DNA of 64,000 nucleotides from Anaerolineae bacterium (GTDB lineage: Bacteria; Chloroflexota; Anaerolineae; SpSt-600): contig JANXAG010000007.1 of assembly GCA_025062375.1 (NCBI GenBank), positions 19,203-83,202 on the forward strand, read 5' to 3'. Position 1 is the first letter of the stretch. The number at the start of each line of letters is the position of its first letter. The translations under genes and the position numbers were made by a program. The notes under the pieces are model-generated. The model was not told the origin of the DNA, searched no databases, and saw nothing but the letters and a program-made list of their open reading frames with translations. Below are positions 24,031 through 32,686 of this stretch, in pieces.

Positions 24031-25036
24031 GCGATCCCCCTTTCTTTAACTCCACTTTCTTGAGCCTTGGGTTATGGGTGCGACCAGGAATGCGCCCTCT
24101 TTTAGCTCTTGGTTCACCTTCCACCTCTTTTATATCTGCGGTAAAGTCAATGGGAGGGGCACCGCTTATAGCGCTTCCTACACCGAAAGCATCCACAGGA
24201 GCTCCCGCTTCCCGGAAGAGGCGAATGCGTTCTGCATCCACACCTCCGCTCACCACAATCTTCACCCACGTAAAACCTGCCTGGTCCAACCTGGCCCTTA
24301 CTTCCTTAACCAGTTCGGGAGTTACTCGGCCCCTTTCGGGAGGAGTGTCAAGGCGAACGCCCCACAGCTTTCTTCCCAAAGCCCGAGCCACCCGTAAGCT
24401 TTCTTCAGCTTCATCTTTAAAAGTATCCACCAGTGCTATACGTGGCACATCTGGAGGCATGTGGCGGTCAAAGGCCTCAATAGCCTTTACAGTATCGTTG
24501 AAAATAAGGATCATAGCATGAGGCATCGTGCCCGAAGGCTTTATTCCGGCGAGTTTGGCACCTGCGGTTGTAGCGCAGCCGGCGCAGCCTCCCACTATGG
24601 CTGCATATTCCATTCTCGCCGCCACCTCAGGGTGAACGTGACGGGCCCCAAAGCTTATCACAGGGATATCCCCAGCAGCTTTGACGCATTCTCTGGCGGC
24701 GGTAGCCCACCCGCTCTCGTGGGCCAGAATTCCTAAGATGGCTGTCTCATACATTCCGAAGCTAAGGTAAGGAGCTATTATTCGCAGGACTACCTCCTTG
24801 GCCGCCATTTCTTCCCCCTCATCCAGGGCCCATACCTCCGCATTTTCCGGCAAAACGATGGATAAAAGCTCCAGCACTTCTTTTATTCCGCACAGGACCC
24901 CCGGCTTATTGGGGAATATCTCCATGGTGACCACCGGGTTAAGGCCTTCGGCTTCAAGGATAGCCTTGGTGCGCAAAAAATAAACATCTGCCGTCTCCCC
25001 GGAAAGGATGGGGTGGGAGAAGGGGAATTTTCCCAT
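24020..25036 (-). CDS. Nicotinate phosphoribosyltransferase (short, NAPRTase-like)
   Basis: 338 residues. It fits the short nicotinate/quinolinate phosphoribosyltransferase branch: [20 protein letters not shown] at the start, [70 protein letters not shown] and [20 protein letters not shown] as the phosphate-binding end. It joins nicotinate to PRPP to make NaMN in NAD salvage. It follows pncA, which makes nicotinate from nicotinamide, so the pair forms a salvage route. It is near 340 residues rather than ~400-480 for PncB proper, like archaeal and Thermotoga members. Confidence 0.88.
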   Translation of the reverse strand: MGKFPFSHPILSGETADVYFLRTKAILEAEGLNPVVTMEIFPNKPGVLCGIKEVLELLSIVLPENAEVWALDEGEEMAAKEVVLRIIAPYLSFGMYETAILGILAHESGWATAARECVKAAGDIPVISFGARHVHPEVAARMEYAAIVGGCAGCATTAGAKLAGIKPSGTMPHAMILIFNDTVKAIEAFDRHMPPDVPRIALVDTFKDEAEESLRVARALGRKLWGVRLDTPPERGRVTPELVKEVRARLDQAGFTWVKIVVSGGVDAERIRLFREAGAPVDAFGVGSAISGAPPIDFTADIKEVEGEPRAKRGRIPGRTHNPRLKKVELKKGGSHGI

Positions 25037-25060
25037 TCTTTACTGTCCTCCAGGTTAAGA

Positions 25061-25582
25061 TTATATCACCTTAGCACCCAGGATCTTCTCCATATGTTTG
25101 AGGGCAAACTTGTGGGCTTCAGGGTCAAAACTGGCAACGCAATCCTTGCGCACTTCCACCTGATAATCACGGTTACGGGCATCGGCTACAGTATGCATGA
25201 CGCATATATCGGTGCAAACACCACATACTATGAGTTTATCGGGATTTACAGCCCGCAGACGTTCATCCAAGTCAGTATCAAAAAAGCCACTGTAACGCCG
25301 TTTGGGAATCACAACCCCTTTCTCTACGAACTCTTTAAGCTCTGGGATAATTTCCACTTCAGGAGTGCCCTTCACGCAATGAGGTGGAAACATCTGAAAC
25401 TCTTTGTCATCTGGGTCGTGGGAGTCAGCCGTGAAGAAGAGGTAAGAACCCTTTGCCAGCTCCTCTTCCAGAAGCTTTTGAACCGCCGGTATAATTTTGC
25501 GAGCCTCAGGCCCACAATAAAGAGGGAACCCTTCCTCCAGAAATCCCCTCTGCATATCCACCACTATGACAGCATTAGCCAT
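25061..25582 (-). CDS. pncA: Nicotinamidase (isochorismatase family)
   Basis: 173 residues. The catalytic triad is visible: Asp in VIVVDMQRGFL (~9), Lys in the PHCVKGTPE region (~85) and Cys in VCGVCTDICVMHTV (~130). Metal-binding TADSHDPDDKEF (~55) fits nicotinamidases. It hydrolyses nicotinamide to nicotinate and ammonia for NAD salvage, feeding the next gene. AGATGGAGGTGTAGT precedes the ATG. It is the first gene of the operon running to the endonuclease IV-like gene at 18794. Confidence 0.88.
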   Translation of the reverse strand: MANAVIVVDMQRGFLEEGFPLYCGPEARKIIPAVQKLLEEELAKGSYLFFTADSHDPDDKEFQMFPPHCVKGTPEVEIIPELKEFVEKGVVIPKRRYSGFFDTDLDERLRAVNPDKLIVCGVCTDICVMHTVADARNRDYQVEVRKDCVASFDPEAHKFALKHMEKILGAKVI

Positions 25583-25612
25583 ACTACACCTCCATCTGTA
25601 AAATTCATAGGA

Positions 25613-25641
25613 ATTTTAACCAAATACCAAGCTTTAGTCAA
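25613..25641 (-). promoter_or_regulatory. Strong sigma-70-type promoter for the pncA-gatB-pgpH operon
   Basis: On the minus strand: -35 TTGACT (25641-25636), 17-base spacer, -10 TAAAAT (25618-25613), about 30 bases before pncA. Confidence 0.7.
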
Positions 25642-26175
25642 AACCCGATGAGCAACTACACCATCACACATCTGGCTGGCAAATTCTGAAAACCAAGAAA
25701 GCAACCTTTAAGTTCCTTCTTCTTCTGACTCCTTATCCGCTGCACAGTGTAAACGCCGCCTTCACCCTTTCCAGCTTTTGTAACCGCACTCCTCATGGCC
25801 GAGCCCAGAACTCCCAGTCGTCCGTCCCGGCCGATTGTTGACCACAAGAACCCCCTATCCCTTACCACTACTTTAATAGAGCGAGGAAAACGGGTCCTTT
25901 GGGCCCGCCTCATTCATACCCACCTAATACATTACCAGAACTCCAGCAACCTTTGGTCGTCCTCCGAAAACATATATTTCCCACATGAACTGTGGCAGAA
26001 CGGGCTTCAATCTTCTTCCCACGTCCAACAACGGTGAGCCCTCAGCCTCTCCTCAGCGAGAAAGGAGAACTTGTGTGTTACTTCTTTGGTTTTTCAAAAT
26101 TCGCCGACTAAGGAGTGCATTCATGATTTGTTAGTCAGGGTGCGCCGAATGGCAGGCATAGGTTCGGGAAGGAGG
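25642..26175. other. Intergenic stretch without a credible gene, probably decayed
   Basis: Short frames exist on both strands (for example 25656-25913 minus) but none has a recognised domain, a good ribosome-binding site or conserved-looking composition. Together with the transposase remnant next to it, this looks like a decaying insertion. Confidence 0.5.
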
Positions 26176-26588
26176 AAGGCGTTGAGCAATTGCCTCTTCC
26201 CAGCGACCGCTTTTCGGTCAGGCTCGCAGGTGGGCCACCCCCTGAGCACACTCTAACTCATCCCTGCTCCCTTCAAACGATGGCCAATCACGTCTCTGCA
26301 CCCACTTTTCACTGCCCCACTTCCGATTTGAATGCCCCTCTCCCGATACTCCGGATAGCGCATTTGCTCCGGTTGCTGGTGTAATAGCTCACTGCCTGAT
26401 ACGCCGCCTCTCTCGCTTGGGTCACTCCTCGCCGATACCCCTCCAACCAGAGGGTTCACCCAAAGGCCTCCGGGTGGGCAAAGTCGGCCTAGAAACTCAA
26501 CCTTTGAGCCCGCACCTCTCTCTGCCCGGAAGGCAAGCCGTTCAATCTGCCCAACAACTTGCTGACAAATCATGCCCTCCAGCTTCAC
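26176..26588 (-). pseudogene. Remnant of an ISKra4-like transposase (C-terminal part, frameshifted)
   Basis: The minus-strand frame 26588-26253 ends with MRYPEYRERGIQIGSGAVKS, GCRDVIGHRLKGAGMS and a stop. This matches the conserved end of ISKra4-type transposases (IGSG-V-E/KS, then RLKGAGMRWS). In a shifted frame just beyond it the conserved tail continues as AQGVAHLRA (from 26247), a TGA, then SGRWEEAIAQR (from 26211). So the gene carries at least one frameshift and one in-frame stop and lacks its N-terminal half. No terminal inverted repeats were identified. It abuts the tRNA cluster. Confidence 0.7.
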
Positions 26589-26594
26589 ACCAAG

Positions 26595-26623
26595 TTGACT
26601 GAAATGGGCATTTTGAGTATAAT
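26595..26623 (+). promoter_or_regulatory. Strong promoter for the tRNA cluster
   Basis: -35 TTGACT (26595-26600), 17-base spacer, -10 TATAAT (26618-26623), starting transcription a few bases before tRNA-Pro. Confidence 0.8.
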
Positions 26624-26634
26624 ATATTTAGAAA

Positions 26635-26712
<78 letters not shown>

Positions 26713-26719
26713 GTTAGAT

Positions 26720-26791
26720 GCGGGAGTGGCGCAAAGGTAGCGCAACGGCCTTCCAAGCCGTGTGTTGCGGGTTCGAGTCCCGTCTCCCGCT
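26720..26791 (+). tRNA. tRNA-Gly (anticodon TCC)
   Basis: Acceptor arms GCGGGAG and CTCCCGC; anticodon stem ACGGC/GCCGT with loop CTTCCAA, anticodon TCC; T arm GGGTTCGAGTCCC. CCA is not encoded. Confidence 0.95.
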
Positions 26792-26793
26792 TT

Positions 26794-26865
26794 GGGCCCA
26801 TAGCTCAACGGTAGAGCGGCCGGCTCATAACCGGCGGGTTCCTGGTTCGAATCCAGGTGGGCCCA
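26794..26865 (+). tRNA. tRNA-Met (anticodon CAT)
   Basis: Acceptor arms GGGCCCA and TGGGCCC; anticodon stem GCCGG/CCGGC with loop CTCATAA, anticodon CAT; T arm CTGGTTCGAATCCAG. The first base pair is G-C, so it is not a typical initiator. Elongator Met or a lysidine-modified Ile-CAT tRNA are both possible. CCA is not encoded. Confidence 0.92.
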
Positions 26866-26871
26866 TTCTAA

Positions 26872-26944
26872 GGCGGCGTAGCCAAGTGGTTAAGGCAGGG
26901 GTCTGCAAAACCCCCATTCGCCGGTTCGAATCCGGCCGCCGCCT
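26872..26944 (+). tRNA. tRNA-Cys (anticodon GCA)
   Basis: Acceptor arms GGCGGCG and CGCCGCC; anticodon stem GGGGT/ACCCC with loop CTGCAAA, anticodon GCA; T arm CCGGTTCGAATCCGG. CCA is not encoded. Last of the cluster, 21 bases before the prepilin peptidase gene. Confidence 0.95.
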
Positions 26945-26965
26945 TTTAAATTTAATCTCTACTTT

Positions 26966-27706
26966 ATGAAAAACATGCCCCTTATATTGGCCGTTATAGG
27001 CTTTTTAATTGGACCTGTTCTGGTTAGGGTTGCTAATTTCCTCATCAACAAAAAAACAACTCCCTTATGTCCTTATTGCCAAACACCTTATAAGCCACTG
27101 TTAGCTTTAAAGGGTTTAATATTACAAAGAGGCCGATGTTCTTCCTGTAGAGCTCCATACCTTATCACTTATGCTTCGGCCGAAATATTTACCCCAGCGA
27201 TTTTCGTCCTCATATGGCAAAAATTTGGTTTTTCCCTTTACACCTTTTTTGCCCTCCTTTACGGAGCCTCTTTTATCATTCTTTTCCTGACGGATGTTAA
27301 TTATAAAGTCATTCCCAGTTTGATAGTGCATCTAACAATAGCTCTGGCCATAATTGGGGAAACAGTAAGAGGCTCCCACTTAAGCAACCATCTCTTAGGA
27401 GGAGCTATCTCCTTTTTGCTTTTCCTGGCTTTTTATGCATTGGGGCAAGTTTACACGCGCTGGCGAGCTGTGGAAGAAGTAGCTTTCGGAATGGGAGATG
27501 TTAAGCTGGCATTTTTAATAGGGATTATACTTGGATACCCAACCGGATTAAGAGCGCTTTTAACAGGAGTTTTAATCAATGGCGTTATAGTGTTAGCGTT
27601 AATAATCAAAGGACTTTTTAGCAAACGCTTCAATCCGCTGGCTCCATTTCCTTATGGCCCCGGCCTTATCCTTAGCTTCTTTATTTTCTGGTTATTTTTA
27701 TCTTAG
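26966..27706 (+). CDS. Prepilin leader peptidase (type 4, A24 family)
   Basis: 246 residues, about seven membrane segments. The N-terminal zinc-type motif is present (CPYCQTPYK ~35 and CSSCRAPY ~58). The two catalytic aspartates are in FLTDVNYKVIP (~111) and FGMGDVKLAFL (~175), as in PilD/TadV aspartic proteases. It should cleave, and possibly methylate, type IV prepilins at the membrane. No pilin or assembly genes are in the window. It lacks a clear ribosome-binding site and starts just after tRNA-Cys; ATG at 26975 is an alternative. The gene is more AT-rich than the surrounding conserved genes. Confidence 0.88.
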   Translation: MKNMPLILAVIGFLIGPVLVRVANFLINKKTTPLCPYCQTPYKPLLALKGLILQRGRCSSCRAPYLITYASAEIFTPAIFVLIWQKFGFSLYTFFALLYGASFIILFLTDVNYKVIPSLIVHLTIALAIIGETVRGSHLSNHLLGGAISFLLFLAFYALGQVYTRWRAVEEVAFGMGDVKLAFLIGIILGYPTGLRALLTGVLINGVIVLALIIKGLFSKRFNPLAPFPYGPGLILSFFIFWLFLS

Positions 27707-30458
27707 CAATCGGTATTGCATCATTGGGAAAACGTTCTCCTCCAGCGGCCAGAGCTGGCAAACGTTCCATTGTCTGAGGGTTATAAAAACCAACATAAAG
27801 GGTATAAATCCCTTCTGATGCATCAGGGTGAACTGAGATCAAGTATTCGTCTATTATATATTCTCCCTTGACCCAGGTACTAGTAGGCCTTAAACCTCTA
27901 GCTGGTGGATTATCTTTCTGGCCCCATATTTTACCATCTTGACCCACGAGATGGGTAAAAACAGTATAATTCGCTTGTGGTTCGCCTATAGCTTGCCAGA
28001 CAAGGGTTAAGAGAAAAGATTTACCAGCCTCAACTTGTAAAGCATTTAGTTTATAGCCTATAAGCTTGGCCACATTTTCCACCGTAGCTTCAGAAATGAT
28101 GATATCGGATGGTTTACGAAAGGAACGAGAGATGGGGTGAATTTTTACTTTGCCTAAAATCCACCCGAAACTTTCCCCTGTTCGTCTGTTTTTTATTTCT
28201 CCTTGGATTAAATATTTCCCAGGCTTTAAGCGCCCTGGCATTAAGAGACTAAAAGTGCTTCTTACCGGAACATTTATCCCGGCTTCTGCTGGCTTAAGGA
28301 ACCCCTCACTTTGGGCTAAAACATCTCCTCGGTCGTTACGTAAATATAAACGCAGGGAAAACTCTTCATCTGTATGAGGCACCCAATAAAGAGTTAAAAT
28401 TAAAAACTGCCCTTGCAGTAATTCTTCGGGCCATCTATCAGCCCCTATCAAAGTAATTTTTGGAAAGTAAATGCCAAATTTAACAGCTGGATGAGGGAAA
28501 AACCCAGGTTCTACCTGAAATTCAGTCAATTTGATTTCAGTTTCACCCTGAATGCTAACGTTTCTGTCATAATCTGGCAAATAGAGGCTAAGCCATAATT
28601 CATACTTTCCGGGCAATGTGCCCGGCGGTATCAAAAGACCATGGTGGTCTTTTATTAATTCCCCAGGATTCCACAAAACATAAGGGCAAGAACCGCTTTG
28701 TAGAGGACTTAACCTCTTTGCTACGAGATTGCCCTCTGAATCTTTTAAAGAAAGCACAACCAAGACTTCTGTTTCTGGCCTTTTTAATACTTCCCACTGA
28801 AATTCTAAACGGATACCCTGGCCACTTTTAAATGGAGATTTATCCATGCGAGCCTTTCTGAGGATGAGCAAGTCTTCAAAATTATATCCAAGGCCTACGG
28901 AAATTGGTTTCTCCTGTTTGGACAAAGGCAAAAAGATCTGGATTTGCCCAGCTTTAATGGGTAATTGGTTAGCATCTTTTTCGGGAGAAAGCCAAGGTGG
29001 TAAGTATAAAGCAATAAAGGTGCTCTGAGGGAACCAAACTTTCATAACTGGAAAGGCATTCCTGTTAAGCCATTGCTCTATCTTCCCTTCTGGATCCAAT
29101 GCTGCAGGTGTATAGGGACCAAGCCACAATCGGGGATGTTTAGAAAAAATGTCCCGCAATTTTGCTTCTATTTGCTCTTCTGAAGGGAATTCCCATTCTC
29201 GTGGGATAAAACTGAGCTTTTCTGGCAATTTATAGATGGTTAGATTTTCCGAATTGAGGTAGTAATGAGCCAGAATGTCTGCCATTGGAAAGCTCAATAC
29301 AACCGCATCTCCCGGGTAACTGTTATCAATAATAAAACGAGCGGCTTGACCGAAGGCTCCTTTAGGGAAAGTGTACACAGCTTTTAATCCATAAACGAGG
29401 TTCAGAAATAAGAGAATTCCGAAAATTATTCCCAACAATTTTTGCCTCTTGATTAACTTGCTGAAGCTTAGACTAACCAGAATAAGAAGGGCAGGTAGCA
29501 CAAAGGCTAAGTGGCGCCCTCGTACCATTCCGTACAAAGGGACTAAACCTAAAATGGGAATAACTAACCAAAAGACAGATAAGGGTTGACCTATACTGAC
29601 AGATTTTAGCGCGATGAACCCTCCATATAAAACTAAAATCCATGTACTGCAAACAGCAATAATTGCCCATTGAGGTAGACTATCAAGCCGAAGTTTGGGC
29701 TCCCCTACAATAGTCAATTCAAGGGCAACTATACGGATTCGCTCCATTAGAGGTGTAGCTAACGCTGGGGCCTTAAGTTCTCTTATCAAGGTGCCTGTCA
29801 AGCTGGGGAAAGTTATTATGATTATGCTCAATAAAAGTAAGAAAGAAGTGATTATCGCCATTAGCTTGTAGCTCACATTGTAACCTTTGTGGTTTAAGTA
29901 AACAATCCACAATAAGTGAGCGATAAAAATCCACAGGAAAAAATAATGAACTAAAAATCCCAAGATAGCCACAATGATGTAAAACGCCATTCCAGCCAAA
30001 GGATTTCTTTCCGAAAAAGCCAGGAGTACCAAATTTATTACCAAACTTAGGGCTATTACAAGAGCGTACATGCGAACTTCCTGTGAAAGGGCAACAAGAG
30101 GTGAATAAAAGGTCATTAAAATTACAGTCAGTAAAGCTACTTTTTCGTCAACCAACCTTTTGAATAAAGGCCATGCTAAGGCTATGCTTAAAACTCCCCA
30201 AAACACGGAAGGGAAACGTAACAACCACTCACCCTTTCCCATCCATTTAATCCAAAAATGCAAAAAGATGTAAAACAAAGGGGGATGTTCGTATAAAGCA
30301 GTAGCGCTATATGTTAAAATTTTCTTTGGTGAAGAGAGACTGGCAATATAATAACTGGCCGCCTCGTCCACCCATAATTCAAAAGCTCCGAGTTTGTAAA
30401 GGCGTAAGGCAAAACTTATCAACAAAAAACCAAGCACAAAAAGTTTATAGCGCTTCAT
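27681..30458 (-). CDS. GT-C (GT39/ArnT-like) glycosyltransferase with C-terminal beta-sandwich repeats
   Basis: 925 residues from ATG at 30458; a TTG at 30467 overlapping the upstream stop is the other choice. Residues ~1-360 hold about ten membrane segments and the GT-C signature: LGAFELWVDEAASYYIASLS (acidic pair ~32) and HPPLFYIFLHFWIKWMG. The family moves sugars from polyprenyl-phosphate donors to proteins or lipids outside the membrane. The soluble part (~380-925) has a helical/linker region and then three related beta-sandwich units, with VLWNPGELIKDHHGLLIPP, a central degenerate unit and TSTWVKGEYIIDEYLI. The last unit also occurs in the proteins at 30464 and 42382. Its stop overlaps the convergent prepilin peptidase by 26 bases. 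AT-rich relative to the neighbours. Confidence 0.82.
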   Translation of the reverse strand: MKRYKLFVLGFLLISFALRLYKLGAFELWVDEAASYYIASLSSPKKILTYSATALYEHPPLFYIFLHFWIKWMGKGEWLLRFPSVFWGVLSIALAWPLFKRLVDEKVALLTVILMTFYSPLVALSQEVRMYALVIALSLVINLVLLAFSERNPLAGMAFYIIVAILGFLVHYFFLWIFIAHLLWIVYLNHKGYNVSYKLMAIITSFLLLLSIIIITFPSLTGTLIRELKAPALATPLMERIRIVALELTIVGEPKLRLDSLPQWAIIAVCSTWILVLYGGFIALKSVSIGQPLSVFWLVIPILGLVPLYGMVRGRHLAFVLPALLILVSLSFSKLIKRQKLLGIIFGILLFLNLVYGLKAVYTFPKGAFGQAARFIIDNSYPGDAVVLSFPMADILAHYYLNSENLTIYKLPEKLSFIPREWEFPSEEQIEAKLRDIFSKHPRLWLGPYTPAALDPEGKIEQWLNRNAFPVMKVWFPQSTFIALYLPPWLSPEKDANQLPIKAGQIQIFLPLSKQEKPISVGLGYNFEDLLILRKARMDKSPFKSGQGIRLEFQWEVLKRPETEVLVVLSLKDSEGNLVAKRLSPLQSGSCPYVLWNPGELIKDHHGLLIPPGTLPGKYELWLSLYLPDYDRNVSIQGETEIKLTEFQVEPGFFPHPAVKFGIYFPKITLIGADRWPEELLQGQFLILTLYWVPHTDEEFSLRLYLRNDRGDVLAQSEGFLKPAEAGINVPVRSTFSLLMPGRLKPGKYLIQGEIKNRRTGESFGWILGKVKIHPISRSFRKPSDIIISEATVENVAKLIGYKLNALQVEAGKSFLLTLVWQAIGEPQANYTVFTHLVGQDGKIWGQKDNPPARGLRPTSTWVKGEYIIDEYLISVHPDASEGIYTLYVGFYNPQTMERLPALAAGGERFPNDAIPIAKIKITRK

Positions 30459-30463
30459 TTCAA

Positions 30464-32686
30464 TCAATTCCTGTCTCTAATGGCGATTTCTAAAGCTTCC
30501 CCTGATTCTGCGCTGTTTAGGTTATACATGGCGAGATTCTTAAGGTCCGGCTTGAACCTATACAACCCCACCCGTATGCGCATTGGGGTTGATTGAGGTG
30601 GAAGGTGAATAAGGTGGCGGTCAGGTATTATTTCCCCAGGTTCCCAGCGGGTTGTGGGGGAAAAACTCTCCCCGGGAGGACCATCGTGTTGAGATATCTT
30701 TTGGCCTTCACGATCAAGAACGTGGACGAAAGCCGTTAGATTTTCTTCTATCGGCTTAAGGGCCATCCAATATAGGGTTGCTTCTGCCTTTTCCTTTTCT
30801 AACCTAAAATTTATTCCTAAAAGCGCTATTTTATCTTCAAAAATCACCTTTGTAGGTTTAGGGCTAACACATGTGGATTGGCGGAAATTTTGCCATCCCC
30901 AAAGGGCAAACCAGAGGATAACTAACAACGCAAGTCCAAAAAGTTGCCGGCGCAATCCCCCACGCCATAAAAGCAATAAAAGAAGCAATACCCCTGCTAA
31001 GGAGATCGCTTTCCCTATGGTTCTGGGCAACGTATCGCCAAACCATATCTTTACTTTGTGTTCTCCCGCAGGTATCGTTACCGTTATCAGGCCGAGCTCT
31101 GGGGAAGGTGTGACGGGAATTGGACGCCCATTAGCAGTTGCTCTCCATCCGGGGAACCAGAACTGGTGCCAGCGGATATAGGTCTCCTGAGAAGATTTAA
31201 TAGTTAAAGTGAATTTCAGCGGGCAAACAGATTCCAGTTTTATTTCTTCAGGCCAATGATAAGATTCGGGCCACGGAGAAGGACCTTCTCGGGGCAACCA
31301 GAACTCTTCTCTCGGAACCTTTACGGTAACCGGCAAATACTCCAGAAGCCATGGCCCTCCCCAAAGCCTAGCCCAAAGGGCTGTTTGGTAGTCGTATTGG
31401 GCCATAGAATGGAAATCCACTTCTTTTTCCCTAAGAACCGGTTTGCCTGTTTCAGGCCACGTTAGAGGTTCCCATTTTATTCCAGCAAGGGAAGTGAAGG
31501 CTAAAAACGCTAACACGAAGCTAAAAATTACTAACCTGACAGGTTTTGGAGCTCTAAGGCTTAGGAAGCTGGCCAAGGGAGCCACCAGAATGGCTCCAAA
31601 AAGCCCCACCATTGTCTGAAATCTCCAGGGGAATTGAAGAAAGGTAAGAGGTTTAAAATGGAGCCAGAGGAAGGAGGAAGCGGTAGTACTCATAAAAACG
31701 GCAATGGCAACCGAAAAAACAGCCGTCATGAGTAAGATTTTTTTCTCTTTCGCGAAAGTGCGAAATCCAACCAGAGCTATAGTTAAGCCGCAAACTATTA
31801 AGAAAATTTGCCAGGGGCTCAAAAGGTGCCGAGAGAGAGGGTATTTGTGAATCAATGATCTTGAAATTAATTCGAAGACAGGAAGCAGAAACTCCAAGGG
31901 CTCAGTGACTGAAGGGGCAACCTGGCCAGCTCTGATCCATTTGGTTTCGGTAAGAGCGGGGAGCCAGTAGAAGGCACTGAGGGTAAAGCCAAGGGTTGCA
32001 CTGGCAGCGAGGAGAACGAAAGCTTTTATTCGACGGTAAGGTTGGGCCAGCACTGCCACTAAAGAGTAAATGAAAACAAAAGGCGCAAAAATGAAAGCCG
32101 AGAGGTTATGGGTCAGGATGAGGCCAGCTATCCCCAAGGCGAGGAAGGGCACAAGTTTCAGGGTGCTTTTTCTGGCTATTTTCTGTATAAGCAGAAGGAC
32201 TATGGGGAAGAAGACAAAGGCCAGGTGTTCCGCTAAGGCAGCTCTGATATAGGCGTTAGCTATATGGTAGGTGAAATAGGTGTAAACGGCTGCCACCCAA
32301 AGCCCCGCTTCTTCACCGAAGAGGTCCTCAGCCCAACGGTAAGCTGTAAAAGCCGCCAGGAGGAAAGATAAGCCAAAGGTGGCTTTGAGGGAATTTATAA
32401 ACCCAAGCCCAAGCCAGTGGAAAAAAACTACAAGGTAATAGCTTAGTGGGGCATAGAAATTGGTAACTGGATAGCCGTAAAAAAAACCTAGGTTTGGAAG
32501 CCACCGAGGGTATAATTCACCCCCGCGAAGAGCATAGTCCAGGTCAAAAGCCCGGAAAAGATGGTGGAATGGGTCGTGGGAGGCCCATAAACCTGGTTTA
32601 AAAAGGGGCAGAAGGGCGGGAAGGGTCAAAATTAAAAGTAAAAAAGGACCTGGAAATTTCCAGACCCTCTTAAGCCATACTTTCAT
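30464..32686 (-). CDS. Polytopic membrane protein, PTPS-related/YfhO-like, with C-terminal beta-sandwich
   Basis: 740 residues from ATG at 32686, which overlaps the hppA stop as ATGA; the frame extends to 32782 but that would lie inside hppA. N-terminal part: about eleven membrane segments with WASHDPFHHLFRAFDLDYAL and YGYPVTNFYAPLSYYLVV, the pattern of '6-pyruvoyl-tetrahydropterin synthase-related' membrane proteins, which are GT-C relatives. Residues ~535-580 resemble the YfhO external domain (WFPGWRATANGRPIPVTPSP then VTIPAGEHKVKIWFGD), followed by more membrane helices and a final domain with TTRWEPGEIIPDRHLI shared with two neighbours. Probably glycan or glycolipid handling; substrate unknown. 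Confidence 0.75.
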   Translation of the reverse strand: MKVWLKRVWKFPGPFLLLILTLPALLPLFKPGLWASHDPFHHLFRAFDLDYALRGGELYPRWLPNLGFFYGYPVTNFYAPLSYYLVVFFHWLGLGFINSLKATFGLSFLLAAFTAYRWAEDLFGEEAGLWVAAVYTYFTYHIANAYIRAALAEHLAFVFFPIVLLLIQKIARKSTLKLVPFLALGIAGLILTHNLSAFIFAPFVFIYSLVAVLAQPYRRIKAFVLLAASATLGFTLSAFYWLPALTETKWIRAGQVAPSVTEPLEFLLPVFELISRSLIHKYPLSRHLLSPWQIFLIVCGLTIALVGFRTFAKEKKILLMTAVFSVAIAVFMSTTASSFLWLHFKPLTFLQFPWRFQTMVGLFGAILVAPLASFLSLRAPKPVRLVIFSFVLAFLAFTSLAGIKWEPLTWPETGKPVLREKEVDFHSMAQYDYQTALWARLWGGPWLLEYLPVTVKVPREEFWLPREGPSPWPESYHWPEEIKLESVCPLKFTLTIKSSQETYIRWHQFWFPGWRATANGRPIPVTPSPELGLITVTIPAGEHKVKIWFGDTLPRTIGKAISLAGVLLLLLLLWRGGLRRQLFGLALLVILWFALWGWQNFRQSTCVSPKPTKVIFEDKIALLGINFRLEKEKAEATLYWMALKPIEENLTAFVHVLDREGQKISQHDGPPGESFSPTTRWEPGEIIPDRHLIHLPPQSTPMRIRVGLYRFKPDLKNLAMYNLNSAESGEALEIAIRDRN

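Noticed and set aside
25656..25913. 85-codon minus-strand frame in the gap beyond pncA
   Set aside because: Basic low-complexity product, no domain, no good ribosome-binding site, and it lies in an apparently decayed region.
26794..26865. Initiator tRNA-fMet
   Set aside because: The anticodon is CAT, but the first acceptor pair is G-C rather than the mismatch typical of bacterial initiators.
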